This document shows, one piece after another, positions 37,806-46,652 of a stretch of DNA of 64,000 nucleotides. Made by a program: the position numbers and the translations under genes. How positions within the stretch are numbered: position 1 is the first letter of the stretch; every line of letters begins with the position of its first letter. The DNA lies in NCBI GenBank assembly GCA_014191195.1, contig BJGZ01000005.1, positions 125,557 through 189,556 on the forward strand, given 5' to 3'. The notes under the pieces were generated by a model. That model worked only from the letters and a program-made list of their open reading frames with translations, was not told the DNA's origin and made no database searches. The DNA comes from Chlorobiota bacterium (GTDB taxonomy: Bacteria > Bacteroidota > Ignavibacteria > Kapaibacteriales > UBA961).

Positions 37806-38000
37806 ATGAAGAATATTTCAATTATTGCTTTAGTTATCGCATTTATGGTCCAGATTGGTAATATTCAAGCCAATCCTGGCAAATGCAAACCAAAATGTGC
37901 TCCAAAGTCTGCTTGCGCGCCAAAAAGTGATTGCGCGCCAAAGCATTCTAAGAAAGGAAAAAAACATCACAAAGCTTCAAATCCTTGTAATCCTAAATAA
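37806..38000 (+). CDS. Small exported Cys/Pro/Lys-rich peptide
   Basis: A 64-residue precursor. Residues 1-22 form a Sec-type signal peptide (Lys2, hydrophobic ISIIALVIAFMVQIG, cleavage likely after QA). The mature part is about 42 residues with five Cys (27, 31, 37, 43, 61), four of them in C-x-P-K units, then a basic His-containing stretch (KHSKKGKKHHK). At DNA level the TGCGCGCCAAA block occurs twice. Close-spaced Cys and His suggest metal binding or disulfides, but I recognise no family and infer no function. It follows pduO by 28 bp and is ended by its own terminator. Codon use and signal peptide support a real gene. Confidence 0.72.
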   Translation: MKNISIIALVIAFMVQIGNIQANPGKCKPKCAPKSACAPKSDCAPKHSKKGKKHHKASNPCNPK

Positions 38001-38020
38001 TATATATACATGATATTGAT

Positions 38021-38054
38021 AGCGCTGTTGAATATATTCAAGGGCGCTTTTTTT
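38021..38054 (+). terminator. Intrinsic terminator after the Cys-rich peptide gene
   Basis: AGCGC pairs with GCGCT, with an inner TTGAAT/ATTCAA pairing, followed by seven T residues. It lies 20 bp after the stop of the small peptide gene and separates it from the next gene. Confidence 0.85.
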
Positions 38055-38071
38055 ATACTATATGGTAATAT

Positions 38072-38737
38072 ATGAAACGTCGTACTTTTTTATCGTTTCT
38101 AGCATATTCTGCTACTTTCACCCACTTAATTGGAAAGCAAGCATATATATTCCAAGATTCCGAAAGGGCTAAAGCATTATCGGATGCTGGTAATGTACTG
38201 TTAGCATTGCAAAAACAGAAAAAGAATGTCATATCTTTAGTATTACAGGGCAGAAAATTTAAAAGAAATGTTGATCATCATTATCCTCATCCAAAAGGTG
38301 TGCATGATGAAAATTCTGGATATAGAGTATTTTTTCATGGACATCGTAATGGAGAATATGGACATTTTCATACTTTCATATATCATCCAAAAGGATATAC
38401 CCATTTGTTAATGATATCATTAGATAAATCTGGAATGCCAATCATGATGAGCACATTAAATCAGTGGGTAACAAATGATGTCCATTTGGATGAACAAGAA
38501 ATGATTGAAGCATATAGTAATTTTTCGATGGATCCAGGTTTATTTCCTGATAAAAGAAGTTACTATTTTTTATCATATTTACTAAAAGGGTACAAAACAG
38601 AAATTATCACCTTGATGAAAGAAAGAACATTAGCTTTACATTCATATTTTGATATTAATGGAAAAAACCCCGATACAGATGAAAATCTGGAAATATTATC
38701 TTCATTTCATATACATCCATCAGATTTAGGAGTCTAG
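38072..38737 (+). CDS. His-rich protein with putative Tat signal, unknown function
   Basis: A 221-residue protein. The N-terminus MKRRTFLSFLAYSATF fits a twin-arginine motif (RRxFL) with a short hydrophobic stretch, so export by Tat is likely but not certain. The body is rich in His and aromatic residues in a block of about 45 residues: DHHYPHPKGVHDENSGYRVFFHGHR then EYGHFHTFIYHPKGYTH, which could bind a metal. It resembles uncharacterised proteins sharing a GHFHTF-type motif (possibly the DUF6969 group). It is 3 bp upstream of hutI and so probably co-transcribed with it. Confidence 0.65.
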   Translation: MKRRTFLSFLAYSATFTHLIGKQAYIFQDSERAKALSDAGNVLLALQKQKKNVISLVLQGRKFKRNVDHHYPHPKGVHDENSGYRVFFHGHRNGEYGHFHTFIYHPKGYTHLLMISLDKSGMPIMMSTLNQWVTNDVHLDEQEMIEAYSNFSMDPGLFPDKRSYYFLSYLLKGYKTEIITLMKERTLALHSYFDINGKNPDTDENLEILSSFHIHPSDLGV

Positions 38738-38740
38738 ATA

Positions 38741-39982
38741 ATGAAAAAGACTCTCATCAGAAATATTGGAACTTTACTTACATGCTCTTCTAAAATTCTT
38801 GGTGCACCTAATATTCTGGATTCTATGGGTGACTTATCTATCATCAATAATGCAGCAATGCTATATGATGAAGATATTCTGTGGATTGGTACAGAATCTT
38901 CTTTGCCAAATGATATGGTTTATGAAGAATTAGTTGATGCACAAGGACAAGTAATTATGCCTGGCTTTGTAGATTCCCATACACATTGCGTTTTTGCAGG
39001 TGATAGAGCAGATGAATTTGCCAGAAGATTAAGAGGTGTTTCTTATCAGACGATTGCTGCTGAAGGTGGTGGCATATTAAATACAGTGCATGCAGTTAGG
39101 GCTGCATCAATTGATCAATTAGCTCATCAAGGAATTGTTTTAGCGTTGAATGCGATGAAACATGGAACAACAACTATTGAGATGAAAAGTGGATATGGCC
39201 TTACTCTTGAATCAGAACTTACATTATTAAAAGCTATTAAAGTGGTAAGTAAAGAAGTTCCTTTGCGAGTTATTTCTACATTTTTAGGTGCTCATGATAT
39301 TCCACCTGAATATAGACATAATCCAGAATTATATGTAGATATCATATGTAAAGAAATGTTGCCTGCTGTAAAGGAAGAACAATTAGCAGAGTTTTGTGAT
39401 GTATTTACCGATACTGGCTACTTTACCATTATGCAATCGGAAAAAATACTTAATACCGCAGTAGAATTAGGGTTTAAGATTAAAGTCCATGCCGATGAGT
39501 TAAGTCCATTCGGAGCAGCCGAAATGGCAGGTTCGTTAAAAGCTGTTTCAGCAGACCACTTACTATATATTAGCCAAAATGGAATAGAGGCTATGATTAA
39601 AAATGGATGTATCGGTACATTATTACCTGGTACTGCTTATACGCTAAAATTACCTTATGCACCTGCAAGACATATGATAGATAGTGGAATGACAATTGCC
39701 TTGGCTTCAGACTGTAATCCGGGATCATGTTTTACAGAAAATATGCAAATAATTCTATCTTTGGCTTCTACAAATATGGGAATGTCTATAGAGGAAGCAA
39801 TTATGGCTTCAACTCTGCACGGCGCATTTGCATTGAATATAGGGGATAAGTGTGGAAGCTTAGAAATAGGGAAAAGCGCTGATTTTCATATACTGAATAC
39901 TGACAAATATCCAGAATTACTGTATCATTTTGGTATTAATCACACCCAAAATGTATGGATTAAAGGCAAAAAAGTTGTCTGA
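38741..39982 (+). CDS. hutI: Imidazolonepropionase
   Basis: A 413-residue amidohydrolase that hydrolyses imidazolone-5-propionate to N-formimino-L-glutamate in histidine degradation. Metal and substrate motifs are MPGFVDSHTHCVFAGDRADEFARRLRG, GGGILNTV, IEMKSGYGL, FLGAHDIP, KVHADELS, VSADHLLY, LPGTAYTLKL and LASDCNPGS. Order and length match HutI. The other hut genes (hutH, hutU, formiminoglutamate enzymes) are not in the window, so the pathway must be completed elsewhere if at all. Its stop is directly adjacent to the stop of the convergent SPOR gene. Confidence 0.96.
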   Translation: MKKTLIRNIGTLLTCSSKILGAPNILDSMGDLSIINNAAMLYDEDILWIGTESSLPNDMVYEELVDAQGQVIMPGFVDSHTHCVFAGDRADEFARRLRGVSYQTIAAEGGGILNTVHAVRAASIDQLAHQGIVLALNAMKHGTTTIEMKSGYGLTLESELTLLKAIKVVSKEVPLRVISTFLGAHDIPPEYRHNPELYVDIICKEMLPAVKEEQLAEFCDVFTDTGYFTIMQSEKILNTAVELGFKIKVHADELSPFGAAEMAGSLKAVSADHLLYISQNGIEAMIKNGCIGTLLPGTAYTLKLPYAPARHMIDSGMTIALASDCNPGSCFTENMQIILSLASTNMGMSIEEAIMASTLHGAFALNIGDKCGSLEIGKSADFHILNTDKYPELLYHFGINHTQNVWIKGKKVV

Positions 39983-40921
39983 TTATGGCTTTTGAATGAT
40001 AAGTGGGCTACAATTACATTGTTCCTTAACAATTTCAATTGCATCTTCTGCATTCTTTTTTGACTTATATTCCCCAATTGCTACTACATATCGCATAGAT
40101 CCATCAGCAAGTTTTCTTTCTATAACTGAACACCGCAATCTTTTTTGTGTATAATCTGCTAACTCTGTTTCTGCAGCTTTAGAAGTTTTAAATACTCCTA
40201 CCTGAAGCGTGAATATTGTTTCTGATTTACCAGACTTTACAATTTCAGCAGCTACTAATTTTTTAGAAGAAGAAGAAATACTATCAGATTTAGAAGATTT
40301 ACCATCACTTGACTTTATACTGGTTTCAGTTTTACTAGTAGAATTCTTGCTTATTGATTTTGTAATGACCGATGAATCAATTCCTTTTTTTTCTGGAATA
40401 CTTTTAGAATTAGATAGTTGGCTTATTACTTTACTTTTAGGCTCTGAGCCTTCAACAGTAAATTTACCTGCTCCAACAGTTGCTCTTATCAAATCATATG
40501 CACATAAAAGGAATTCAGATTGAGGATAATTTTTACGATAATTTTGTAATTCAGCTCTTGCTCTATTGGTATCTCGCTTCATTGTATAATAATGAACTAT
40601 TCTCCATTGTGCATCATCGGCCCATTCACAATCGGGTTTCCCATTAACAATCTTTTGATAAATAGGTAAAGATTTATTTAAGTCTTCTAATACAGACGCA
40701 TGTAAAAACTGTATACCTGGATCTTCAGGAAATTCGGCTAATAAATCTGGTAATTCTTTTTTAACGTCATCTATTTTACCCATTGCAACTAATTGCAATC
40801 TATTCCTAACAATAGAAGCTTGGCTATATGCGGTATTATCTGCTGCTAAAAATCCGATACATGAACACACCAAAAATAGTATTCTTATACTATAAACAGT
40901 TGATAATATTGAAGCATTCAT
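39983..40921 (-). CDS. Exported SPOR-domain protein with TPR-like region
   Basis: A 312-residue protein. An N-terminal signal peptide covers about residues 1-33 (hydrophobic RILFLVCSCIGFLAA, cleavage near AYS-Q). Residues 35-150 are helical and TPR-like (LLAEFPEDPGIQFLHASVLED, AELQNYRKNYPQSEFL). A Ser/Lys-rich linker (about 165-225, ISKNSTSKTETSIKSS type) leads to a C-terminal SPOR domain with FTLQVGVFKTSKAAETELADY and a second half with YVVAIGEYKSKKNAEDAIEIV. SPOR domains bind denuded peptidoglycan glycan strands, often at the septum. A periplasmic cell-wall role is inferred. Confidence 0.87.
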   Translation of the reverse strand: MNASILSTVYSIRILFLVCSCIGFLAADNTAYSQASIVRNRLQLVAMGKIDDVKKELPDLLAEFPEDPGIQFLHASVLEDLNKSLPIYQKIVNGKPDCEWADDAQWRIVHYYTMKRDTNRARAELQNYRKNYPQSEFLLCAYDLIRATVGAGKFTVEGSEPKSKVISQLSNSKSIPEKKGIDSSVITKSISKNSTSKTETSIKSSDGKSSKSDSISSSSKKLVAAEIVKSGKSETIFTLQVGVFKTSKAAETELADYTQKRLRCSVIERKLADGSMRYVVAIGEYKSKKNAEDAIEIVKEQCNCSPLIIQKP

Positions 40922-41050
40922 TTGTTTGTCCTAAACGTTCTAAAGAAATAGATATATAATTATATCTTCAATCAAATTACCCTACTTTTATGCCAATTTT
41001 TAAAAATATATAGTAGAATCATAAAAACTAAGAAATAATAGGATAATATT

Positions 41051-42157
41051 TCAATATTTCAATAATAAAGTCTCAATTAAATCAGCAGTTTTTGTTGTAG
41101 CTAAAGGTTTGCTCATCAAAGTTGCATTATAGCTCATAGATTCTAATAATTGCGGATTATTAACATATCGATTAATAATGTATTCTAGTTCAGTTTCTAA
41201 TGCATTGTCATGCACTGATAGTGCTGCTCCATGAATTTCCATTACATGTGCATTTTCTTCTTGTTCATTATTAGCTGCCCCAGGTAAAGGAATAAGAATG
41301 GATGGTTTTCCGCATACAGCTAATTCAGCAACTGTTCCACCACCAGATCTACAAATCACTAGATCTGAAGCCGCATAGGCAGAAATCATATCGTCGATAA
41401 ATGGAAGTGTATGAATATTTGGCGGTAAATCAACTGGAACTGAAAAAGATGTTCCAGTTTGCCAAAGAACTTGAATTGAATTTTTTTCAAAAAAATCTAT
41501 ATGCTTAACTACTGCATGATTTATAGATCTTGCACCCAATGAACCACCAAAAATGAGAATTGTTTTCATCTCTGGATTAAAACCAAAAATTTGCGCTGCT
41601 TTTTCTTTTGTAGGTTTTATTTCTAAAAAAGAAGCTCTTAATGGATTGCCCAGATGATGAATAGAGTGTTGAACTTTTTTAGAAAAATATGAAGAAGTTT
41701 CTTCAAATGCAGTGATAATGAAAGTGGCAATGCGAGATAAAAAAAGATTTGTTCGACCAGGCTTCGCATTCGGTTCGATAATAATTAATGGAATATTATG
41801 AAGTCTGGCTAGCAGCCCAGCTGGAAAACTAATATAGTTGCCACCACAGATAATACAGGAAGGTGGGAAATCTTTAACAATAGAGAGAAGTTCTCTATAT
41901 GAATGTAAGAGTATAAATGGGATAGAAAATAGAGAAGAAGAAAGACCTCTAAATCCTTTTAGACTATTCATAGGACGAAATTCATAGCCTTTAGATGGTA
42001 TGATCGTAGCCTCAATTCTATCTGGACTACCAGTAAAAATAGTTTGCAGAGTAGGATTTCTTTTTTGAAGTTCTTCGATAATAGCAATTGCTGGGAACAA
42101 ATCTCCGCCTGTTCCACCGGCAGCAATCAATATTCTTTTAAGAGAAACTGAATTCAT
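41051..42157 (-). CDS. murG: UDP-GlcNAc:lipid I N-acetylglucosaminyltransferase MurG-like
   Basis: A 368-residue GT28 enzyme that makes lipid II from lipid I at the inner face of the membrane. Typical features are an N-terminal Gly loop, CGGNYISFPAGLLA, EPNAKPGRTNLFLS (usually EQNAxPGxTN), LIFGGSLGARSIN and the donor site ICRSGGGTVAELAVCGKPSILIPLPGAANNEQEENA. The first Gly loop reads GGTGGDLFPA, with Asp where MurG normally has His. The gene stands outside any dcw cluster, after a TIGR01777 epimerase gene. It is likely MurG, but a MurG-like paralogue acting on another lipid cannot be excluded. Confidence 0.83.
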   Translation of the reverse strand: MNSVSLKRILIAAGGTGGDLFPAIAIIEELQKRNPTLQTIFTGSPDRIEATIIPSKGYEFRPMNSLKGFRGLSSSLFSIPFILLHSYRELLSIVKDFPPSCIICGGNYISFPAGLLARLHNIPLIIIEPNAKPGRTNLFLSRIATFIITAFEETSSYFSKKVQHSIHHLGNPLRASFLEIKPTKEKAAQIFGFNPEMKTILIFGGSLGARSINHAVVKHIDFFEKNSIQVLWQTGTSFSVPVDLPPNIHTLPFIDDMISAYAASDLVICRSGGGTVAELAVCGKPSILIPLPGAANNEQEENAHVMEIHGAALSVHDNALETELEYIINRYVNNPQLLESMSYNATLMSKPLATTKTADLIETLLLKY

Positions 42158-42168
42158 AAATACATAAG

Positions 42169-43089
42169 TTATTGAGACAGTAAATCAATTAATGCTTCTT
42201 TGCAATCTTTAAATTCATATACGAAGCCACTTTGTATCGTTCTTAAAGGATGAACATTTTGTCCGCCAGTTGCGATGATTGCTCCCTCTCCCATTAAGAT
42301 GGATAAAGCAATATCTGGAACCGAAAGCCAGGAAGGACGACGAAGAACTTGTGCTAAAATAGAACTGAAATCACCCATTGTGATAGGTTGAGGCGCTGTT
42401 AAATTGTATATTCCGTGCACATGAAAGTTTTCTAAGCTGTAGATAATAAATGCAATTAGATCATGAGGATGAATCCATGATAGCCATTGATTACCATCTC
42501 CAATAGGGCCACCTAGATACAATTTAAAAGCAGGTAACATTTTGGATAAAGCACCTTCATTTGGATCTAAAACTACACCTATCCTTCCAATAATTACTCT
42601 TGTGTTTCCGGATGCTAACAATGCTTGTTTTTCCCATTCAATACAAACATCAGCTAGAAAGCCAGATCCAAAAGATGAGTTTTCGTCAAAAATAGTTGTG
42701 CCTGAATCTGATCCATATATACCAATTGCAGATGCCGAAAAAAATATCTCAGGAGGATTTACAGCATTATTAATAGCTTTAACTAATCCAATAGTGCCAT
42801 TTTTTCTACTTTCCATAATTCTCTTTTTTCTGTCATCACTCCAGCGCTTGGCAACTGATTCTCCTGCTAAATTTATGACAGCATAAGCACCATTGATATA
42901 TTCTTCACATTCGGCAGACATATTTTGTTCTGCATTCCATTGGACGGCTTCTTTTATATATGGCAGGCTGCGTTTAGTTTTTTCAGGTGATCTAGAGAAA
43001 GCAATGATATCAAAGCCTTTTTCAGATAATAGCCTTGTTAACTTTTTCCCAATAAATCCAGAGGCTCCTGTGATAACAATTCTATGCAT
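42169..43089 (-). CDS. TIGR01777/YfcH-type NAD(P)-dependent epimerase-like protein
   Basis: An extended short-chain dehydrogenase of the YfcH/SULA group. From the ATG at 43089 the protein is 306 residues. It starts MHRIVITGASGFIGKKLTRLL (nucleotide-binding TGASGFIG), then INLAGESVAKRWSDDRKKRIMESR, FFSASAIGIYG and a C-terminal LRTIQSGFVYEFKDCKEALIDLL, which is diagnostic. I prefer 43089 over 43101 because GGAG lies 6 bases upstream of it. The start overlaps the flavin-reductase stop by 8 bases, and murG follows after 11 bp. Its substrate is unknown. Confidence 0.87.
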   Translation of the reverse strand: MHRIVITGASGFIGKKLTRLLSEKGFDIIAFSRSPEKTKRSLPYIKEAVQWNAEQNMSAECEEYINGAYAVINLAGESVAKRWSDDRKKRIMESRKNGTIGLVKAINNAVNPPEIFFSASAIGIYGSDSGTTIFDENSSFGSGFLADVCIEWEKQALLASGNTRVIIGRIGVVLDPNEGALSKMLPAFKLYLGGPIGDGNQWLSWIHPHDLIAFIIYSLENFHVHGIYNLTAPQPITMGDFSSILAQVLRRPSWLSVPDIALSILMGEGAIIATGGQNVHPLRTIQSGFVYEFKDCKEALIDLLSQ

Positions 43090-43735
43090 CAGGGGCTCCA
43101 TTTATAGTAAGTAAAGACTCAATAGATTTTCCTGGCCTAGCATAATTATATCTATCATATGGTATAGTTGAATAATAGGCATCTAATCCAGCTACAGTTA
43201 AAGTTCCTGCCTTATGTAAGTCTACAAATCCATCTGCGGAAACACAATTATCGGGGGAATGAATCTGAATGATTTCGCCAATGATCAAATTGGTATGATT
43301 GATGTCTAAATGTACATGTTGTCTGTACTTCATTAACAACTTTATTCTACTCTCTCCAATAAATGGAGCTGGAAAACCAGAATCTTCCACTGTAAAACCA
43401 CATGCATCAAATTCAGAATCAGTATCCGAGAATGCAGCACTTGCCAAATGAGCTTGTGGCATCATTAAAGAATGAACGTGGTTAATAGTATAATATCCTT
43501 GTTGAAGAATGTTTTCGAGGGTATGTCTTCTTACAGAATCTGGTCGTATAATCATTCCTAATAAAGCTGGGGATGCTCCTAGATGAACAATAGAATTAAA
43601 TACTGCAAGATTATGAATACCACTTGTGTTTTGAGTGCCAATTAATGCCAAAGATTTAAATCCAGATATTGAATTTAAATAAGTGGATCTATATCGTTCT
43701 TCCATTAATGGAAAATCCGTGGCAGATAGTATCAT
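43082..43735 (-). CDS. Flavin reductase-like (FMN-binding split barrel) protein
   Basis: A 217-residue protein of the DIM6/NTAB flavin reductase-like family. It shows KSLALIGTQNTSGIHNLAVFNSI near the N-terminus, then PALLGMIIRPDSVRRHTLENI and YYTINHV, which form the FMN-binding barrel pattern, with SAAFSDTDSEFDACGF and LIIGEIIQIH later. Family members reduce or bind flavin. The physiological substrate is unknown. It lies between a rhodanese gene (34 bp upstream) and the YfcH-like gene, which it overlaps by 8 bp. Confidence 0.8.
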   Translation of the reverse strand: MILSATDFPLMEERYRSTYLNSISGFKSLALIGTQNTSGIHNLAVFNSIVHLGASPALLGMIIRPDSVRRHTLENILQQGYYTINHVHSLMMPQAHLASAAFSDTDSEFDACGFTVEDSGFPAPFIGESRIKLLMKYRQHVHLDINHTNLIIGEIIQIHSPDNCVSADGFVDLHKAGTLTVAGLDAYYSTIPYDRYNYARPGKSIESLLTINGAPDA

Positions 43736-43769
43736 AGTTTAGTGCAAATGTAGATTAAGAATTGACATA

Positions 43770-44066
43770 TTATTTCCAATCGAGCATACCACCAAGAAGA
43801 TTTACTACTTTATAACCTCTAGCATAAAGATATTCACATGCTTTTGCACTTCGGCCACCACTTCTGCAATACATGATAATCTCATGCTCTTTAAAATGCT
43901 CTAATTCCTCGATTCTAGTAGGTAAAGTGTCTAAAGGAATCAGCATAGAATGTGGAATATTACTTTCCACATGTTCTTCTGGCAAACGAACATCTATCAA
44001 TACAGGCATTTCGCCTATATCTAAACGTAATTTTAGCTCTTCTGGAGTAATGGTTGCATAGCTCAT
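43770..44066 (-). CDS. Single-domain rhodanese-like protein
   Basis: A 98-residue single rhodanese domain, a persulfide/sulfur-transfer fold. It includes PVLIDVRLPEEHVESNIPHSMLIPL and the active-site loop MYCRSGGRSAKACEYL, where the Cys would carry the persulfide, and ends in VVNLLGGMLDWK. There is no signal peptide, so it is cytoplasmic. The gene is 27 bp after the large IgGFc-binding-like gene and 34 bp before the flavin-reductase-like gene on the same strand. The sulfur acceptor is unknown. Confidence 0.93.
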   Translation of the reverse strand: MSYATITPEELKLRLDIGEMPVLIDVRLPEEHVESNIPHSMLIPLDTLPTRIEELEHFKEHEIIMYCRSGGRSAKACEYLYARGYKVVNLLGGMLDWK

Positions 44067-44093
44067 AAGTAAGTCCTTAATTACTTTTTTACA

Positions 44094-46652
44094 TCAAAAT
44101 GATGTTTTAAAACCAAGTGAAAAACGCAAAGATGAATAATTCCATTCTCCATATCCATTTTGTAGCAGAGAATGAAGTGTATAATTAAAAGAAGTTTCGC
44201 CAAATAATACAAGATGAGGATGAATCTTTTTCTGAATGCCGATTCCTGCATTTGCAGATAACAATAGCATTTTAACTTGATCTAATCCTGTATTTGAAAT
44301 TGGTAATTCTCTTGTGCCGGATTGTGCATATGCATAAGACAAAGGAGATTCAATTTGTCTGTAAGATTCTGCAGATTTACTTAAAATGATTGAAGATTGT
44401 ATGTCTACAAATGTGTACAGTAATTGATTTAATTGATATTCTAATCCAGCAGAGAAAGAAATCATTGGTAATGTGGGCTGCAATACAAATGCTTCTTGAT
44501 AGTTTAAATATTGATTGGTAACGGAGTCATACACTCTTTTTAATAATGAATCTCTGCCTCTTAAAACAATACTGCAAGGTAAATATTCAGCTTTTAATGA
44601 TACACTAAATGAGGAGCCGACATATTTATTAAAACGAAAACCTAATCCTAAAGGAGATCCACTTTCAGCTTCAAATTGTCCAGTAACAGAGGTACTTCCA
44701 ATCGTTTGCACATTGTTTAATGTGTGATATTGGCTAGATGCAATTACATAAGAACCCCAAAGCCAAGTTTCGGTAATCTTAGACAAATCTGGAACGGGCT
44801 TTTCTTCTAAAGCACCTAAAAAATTAGTTCCATCATAGTCTAAAGTATAGGTAGAAATATTCCCAGCTAAATCTTTTGCCTCGATTTCCATTTTTCCTTT
44901 CACAAAACCGTTTAATGGCCTTACGAACATAGTATATTGAGGAGTGCCTGGATTGATACTCGGTTGATCGATATAGTTGTTTCCATACATTGCCGCTAAT
45001 CCTACTGCAGAAATAATTCTAATGGATTGCAAGCCTTTATCAGTAGATTTATCATCTCTGATAACAAGATTAATTTTTTTATCTAGATTTCTTCTTTCAA
45101 AAGTTGGGGGTAATGAATCTCTTATTTCTTCAATTTCATCAAATCCTTGCCCGATCATATTTCCATATGCATCATTTGTAGCAAATCCATATGAATATAA
45201 TCCAAAAGGTACATCAGCCTTAACTGTGTGTACACCAAATGGAATATCTGCTTGAATGCATACATAAGAACTTAATCCTACGAATTCTGGATAATTTCTC
45301 ACTGTATCTAAAACTCTTCCATTTAATCGTAAAGATCCAATAGCAGAACTTGGTATCACAATATTTATGAAATGTCGCCAATTGGTAAAACTGGTTTTTG
45401 GCGTTGCAAATCGATATTCACGTAAAAATTGTTGGGTAGGGCTAACTACTAACATCATCGGATCTCCAATAGAATCCCCTCTGATATATGTAGATTTACC
45501 ATCGGTTCGGCTAACTCCGCCTAAATATCCATGAGAAAATTGAGCAACAAGAACAGGGGATGATGCTGTTAACATAATATTTCTAGGGCCAGCAGAGGAA
45601 TTTTCATACATTTGGCCGGCTTGAAGTTCTTTAACTAAAACTGAATTTTCAAATATTTTAGTGTTATTTGTAGCTGCTATTACTCTATAAGCATAACTGG
45701 ATCTTTTGGCAAATTTACCTAGAATAAAATGCATTCCCCATGAATTTACAGGAGGTACCTGTTCTACTAAATAATTGCAGAATGGAACTCTCATAGGAAT
45801 ATCCGCGCATTGATGTCCACTAAAAACCGCAACTGGTTTTGTAGCCTGAACTCTTGTGCCAGATATATCAGGATTAATAATAGAGTCTGTGCCTCTCTCT
45901 GTTTTTGTATATCCTTGCATATTCGATGCTGCAATTTGATATACATCTCCTTTATTCATAATTACTGTAAAAGGAACACCTGCCGGACGATTTCTTGAAG
46001 TAATAAATGAAGGAGTTATTTTTACAATTGTGCTGTCCTTGGTTGCTACAATAGCCATATGAGGTACTAAGTCATTAGTTGGCGTTGAATGATAACTTAT
46101 GGTATAATATTCTAGTCCAAGGGCTTTACTAGGCAATGCAAGATACGAATCCGTGGAGCTTCCTCGTTCATTTAGGCAAGTAACAGAAATCGGTGAGTCT
46201 GAAGTAATTCGAACAGCATTTGGCTGTAAAGTACCATCACCAGTTACCTCTGCAGATGAAGGTATTTTAAGTCTTCTAACGCTACCGCCAATAACTAATG
46301 TATCTAATTTATAGCGTAGGCCTACAATCTCAATTCTCACTCTGGTTGTAGTATCACTACTTAAAAACAGTTCGAAATTAGAAATACTTCTATCTTCTAC
46401 ATACATTTCTTGTCCACGTTGATCAGTAAGTTTCATTTTACCAACTCTTTCTAAAGCATGATGCCAAGAATTTTCCTGAAAACACACCCAAAATTCTGTC
46501 CCTTCTGATGTTTTTTTTACTGTCTTTGCAATTTGTGCAGGTAAAATCGTAGTAGTACTAACAATACAACATAAATATAATATTATAAGTAAGAACTTAT
46601 ATTTTAAAGACTTATGGATAAAATGTATAGGTGTAAATGTGTTCTTTGTCAT
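44094..46652 (-). CDS. Surface protein with IgGFc-binding-like domain and C-terminal outer-membrane beta-barrel-like region
   Basis: An 852-residue exported protein. A long N-region with a hydrophobic core (LLIILYLCCIVSTTTILPAQ, about 21-40) is the signal. Residues about 48-500 match the IgGFc-binding N-terminal domain: SEGTEFWVCFQEN, SVTCLNERGSSTDSYLALPSKALG, DISGTRVQATKPVAVFSGHQCADIP and VEQVPPVNSWG. A middle region follows with an IEAKDLAGNISTYTLDY Ig-like strand. Residues about 620-852 show alternating beta strands with aromatic ends and a terminal Phe (LRFSLGFKTSF), like an outer-membrane barrel. The ATG overlaps the stop of the upstream T9SS cargo gene (ATGA). A role in adhesion or envelope is inferred; binding to IgG is not implied. 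Confidence 0.75.
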   Translation of the reverse strand: MTKNTFTPIHFIHKSLKYKFLLIILYLCCIVSTTTILPAQIAKTVKKTSEGTEFWVCFQENSWHHALERVGKMKLTDQRGQEMYVEDRSISNFELFLSSDTTTRVRIEIVGLRYKLDTLVIGGSVRRLKIPSSAEVTGDGTLQPNAVRITSDSPISVTCLNERGSSTDSYLALPSKALGLEYYTISYHSTPTNDLVPHMAIVATKDSTIVKITPSFITSRNRPAGVPFTVIMNKGDVYQIAASNMQGYTKTERGTDSIINPDISGTRVQATKPVAVFSGHQCADIPMRVPFCNYLVEQVPPVNSWGMHFILGKFAKRSSYAYRVIAATNNTKIFENSVLVKELQAGQMYENSSAGPRNIMLTASSPVLVAQFSHGYLGGVSRTDGKSTYIRGDSIGDPMMLVVSPTQQFLREYRFATPKTSFTNWRHFINIVIPSSAIGSLRLNGRVLDTVRNYPEFVGLSSYVCIQADIPFGVHTVKADVPFGLYSYGFATNDAYGNMIGQGFDEIEEIRDSLPPTFERRNLDKKINLVIRDDKSTDKGLQSIRIISAVGLAAMYGNNYIDQPSINPGTPQYTMFVRPLNGFVKGKMEIEAKDLAGNISTYTLDYDGTNFLGALEEKPVPDLSKITETWLWGSYVIASSQYHTLNNVQTIGSTSVTGQFEAESGSPLGLGFRFNKYVGSSFSVSLKAEYLPCSIVLRGRDSLLKRVYDSVTNQYLNYQEAFVLQPTLPMISFSAGLEYQLNQLLYTFVDIQSSIILSKSAESYRQIESPLSYAYAQSGTRELPISNTGLDQVKMLLLSANAGIGIQKKIHPHLVLFGETSFNYTLHSLLQNGYGEWNYSSLRFSLGFKTSF

